6,022 bases of DNA, from the NCBI GenBank assembly GCA_009783775.1, contig WRCT01000119.1:1-6022 (forward strand), given 5' to 3'. The translations under genes were made by a program, and so were the position numbers. Source of the stretch: Clostridiales bacterium. Its GTDB lineage: Bacteria; Bacillota; Clostridia; Christensenellales; CAG-138. Below the pieces are notes generated by a model. It was not told where the DNA came from. It worked only from the letters and a program-made list of their open reading frames with translations, and searched no databases. This document shows, one piece after another, positions 4,727-6,022 of this stretch (the stretch's first letter is position 1; each line of letters starts with the position of its first letter).

Positions 4727-6022
4727 ATGAAACTGACAGGCGCGCAACTCATCGTGGAGACCTTGATCGACCAGGGGGTGGACACGGTCTTCGGCTATCC
4801 GGGCGGCACCGTATTGAATATCTACGCCGCGCTCTATGACGCGAGCGACCGGATACAGCACATCATCACCGCGCACGAACAGGGCGCGGCGCACGCGGCG
4901 GACGGTTACGCGCGGGCAAGCGGCAGGGTAGGGGTATGTATCGCCACCTCGGGCCCCGGCGCGACCAACCTGGTCACGGGCATCGCCACCGCTGCGCTGG
5001 ATTCCACGCCCCTCGTCGCCATCACGGGCAACGTACCCTGCGCGCTCATCGGGCGCGACAGTTTCCAAGAGGTCGACATCGCGGGCGTCACCCTTCCCAT
5101 CACAAAGCATAACTATATTGTGAAGGATATCAATAAGCTGGCGGACACCCTGCGCGAGGCCTTTGCCATCGCCAAGTCGGGCCGTCCCGGGCCGGTGCTT
5201 GTCGACGTGCCCAAGGACGTGCAGCAGGCCACCATCGAGTGGGAGCCGCAGGGCATTGTGCCGAAAGAGCCGACCAAGGCGCCCAAAGAAAGCCGGATCG
5301 ACAAGGCGGCCGAGCTGATCTCTCTCTCCCGTCGTCCCTATATCTACTGCGGCGGCGGCGTGATTTTAGGCGGCGCGAGCGACGAGCTGCTGGCCCTCTC
5401 GCAAAAGATCGACGCGCCCGTCGGCTGCAGCATGATGGGGCTCTCCGCCGTACCCTATGACTTCCCCGGCGCGCTGGGTATGCAGGGTATGCACGGGCGC
5501 TACGCGTCCTCCAAGGCGCAGGCCGAGGCCGACCTGATCCTGGCCGTCGGCGCGCGGTTCTCCGACCGGGCAACGGGCAATAAGGAGGCCTACACCGCGG
5601 GCGCCAGAATCATTCACATTGACATTGACCCCGCTGAGATCGACAAGAATATCCCCACCTACCTGGGCATTGTGGGCGACGTCAAGGCCACGCTGCAAGC
5701 CCTGCTGGGCAAGCTGGAGGAGACCAAACGCACGGCCTGGGCGGCCCGCATTCGGGAACTGCGCGACGAGGAATCGCGCTATGTGCCGCAAAACGACGCG
5801 TTTACGCCCTACAATATTATCGATCAGGTCAAGGCGGCGGCGAGTGACGACGTCATCATCGCCACGGACGTCGGCCAGCACCAGATGTGGACGGCCCAGC
5901 GCTACGATTTCAAGTATCCGCGTTGCTTTATCACAAGCGGCGGCCTGGGCACGATGGGCTTTGGCATGGGCGCGGCCATCGGCAGCGCGTTTGCGACGGG
6001 CAGGCGCGTGATCCTGTTCACC
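4727..6022 (+). CDS. ilvB: Acetolactate synthase large (catalytic) subunit, 3' end outside window
   Basis: This enzyme condenses two pyruvates to 2-acetolactate, or pyruvate with 2-oxobutyrate to acetohydroxybutyrate, the first shared step of valine, leucine and isoleucine synthesis. It is cytoplasmic and uses thiamine diphosphate, FAD and Mg. The frame stays open to the window end and gives 432 residues; family members are about 550-570, so the C-terminal part with the ThDP/Mg-binding GDG motif is not seen. Visible in order: the N-terminal ThDP domain with VFGYPGG (21-27), catalytic Glu51 in AHEQGAAHAADGYARA, and SGPGATN; the segment FQEVDIAGVTLPITKHNY, typical of acetolactate synthases rather than other ThDP enzymes; the central domain with AVGARFSDRATG and HIDIDPAEI; and the start of the third domain with TDVGQHQMW and GFGMGAAIGS. 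Expression is probably set by the leader attenuator directly upstream. An ilvN regulatory subunit gene would be expected downstream, outside this window. Confidence 0.96.
   Translation, partial: MKLTGAQLIVETLIDQGVDTVFGYPGGTVLNIYAALYDASDRIQHIITAHEQGAAHAADGYARASGRVGVCIATSGPGATNLVTGIATAALDSTPLVAITGNVPCALIGRDSFQEVDIAGVTLPITKHNYIVKDINKLADTLREAFAIAKSGRPGPVLVDVPKDVQQATIEWEPQGIVPKEPTKAPKESRIDKAAELISLSRRPYIYCGGGVILGGASDELLALSQKIDAPVGCSMMGLSAVPYDFPGALGMQGMHGRYASSKAQAEADLILAVGARFSDRATGNKEAYTAGARIIHIDIDPAEIDKNIPTYLGIVGDVKATLQALLGKLEETKRTAWAARIRELRDEESRYVPQNDAFTPYNIIDQVKAAASDDVIIATDVGQHQMWTAQRYDFKYPRCFITSGGLGTMGFGMGAAIGSAFATGRRVILFT

Overview
The window reads as chromosomal DNA of a spore-forming Firmicute, probably a high-GC member of the Clostridia. 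The order recN - spoIVB - spo0A is the conserved sporulation neighbourhood of Bacillus and Clostridium. Coding DNA is clearly GC-rich, while the gaps between genes are AT-rich and carry Firmicute-type Shine-Dalgarno sites and promoters. All convincing genes are on the + strand. No tRNA, rRNA, CRISPR array, insertion sequence or other mobile element was seen.

Layout: (1) 2-1408 is the 3' part of recN (DNA repair ATPase). (2) 1403-1465 is a compact junction holding an intrinsic terminator, a candidate sigma-G-type promoter and the spoIVB ribosome binding site, which lies inside the terminator's 3' arm. (3) 1466-2707 is spoIVB, the PDZ/S55 serine peptidase that signals from the forespore for sigma-K activation. 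(4) 2708-2842 is an AT-rich promoter region with one sigma-A-like promoter and one 0A-box match. (5) 2843-3646 and 3649-4422 are two tandem Spo0A-family genes, 2 nt apart. Both have eroded receiver domains but recognisable Spo0A DNA-binding domains. (6) 4423-4726 is a complete-looking attenuator: UP-like AT tract, strong promoter, a 35-codon leader peptide rich in Val/Leu/Ile, a candidate antiterminator and an intrinsic terminator. (7) 4727 to the window end is ilvB, the acetolactate synthase large subunit, cut off at its 3' end.

Two things stand out. First, the gene at the syntenic spo0A position and its neighbour form a pair of divergent Spo0A paralogues. Both keep the phosphoacceptor Asp and the Lys-Pro but have lost the Mg-binding acidic pair and the switch Thr, so phosphorylation control of sporulation may be altered here. 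Second, ilvB appears to be controlled by ribosome-mediated attenuation with a leader peptide, where Firmicutes more commonly use T-box leaders for branched-chain amino acid genes. A smaller point is the recN/spoIVB junction, where read-through mRNA would hide the spoIVB ribosome binding site but mRNA from the proposed internal promoter would not.
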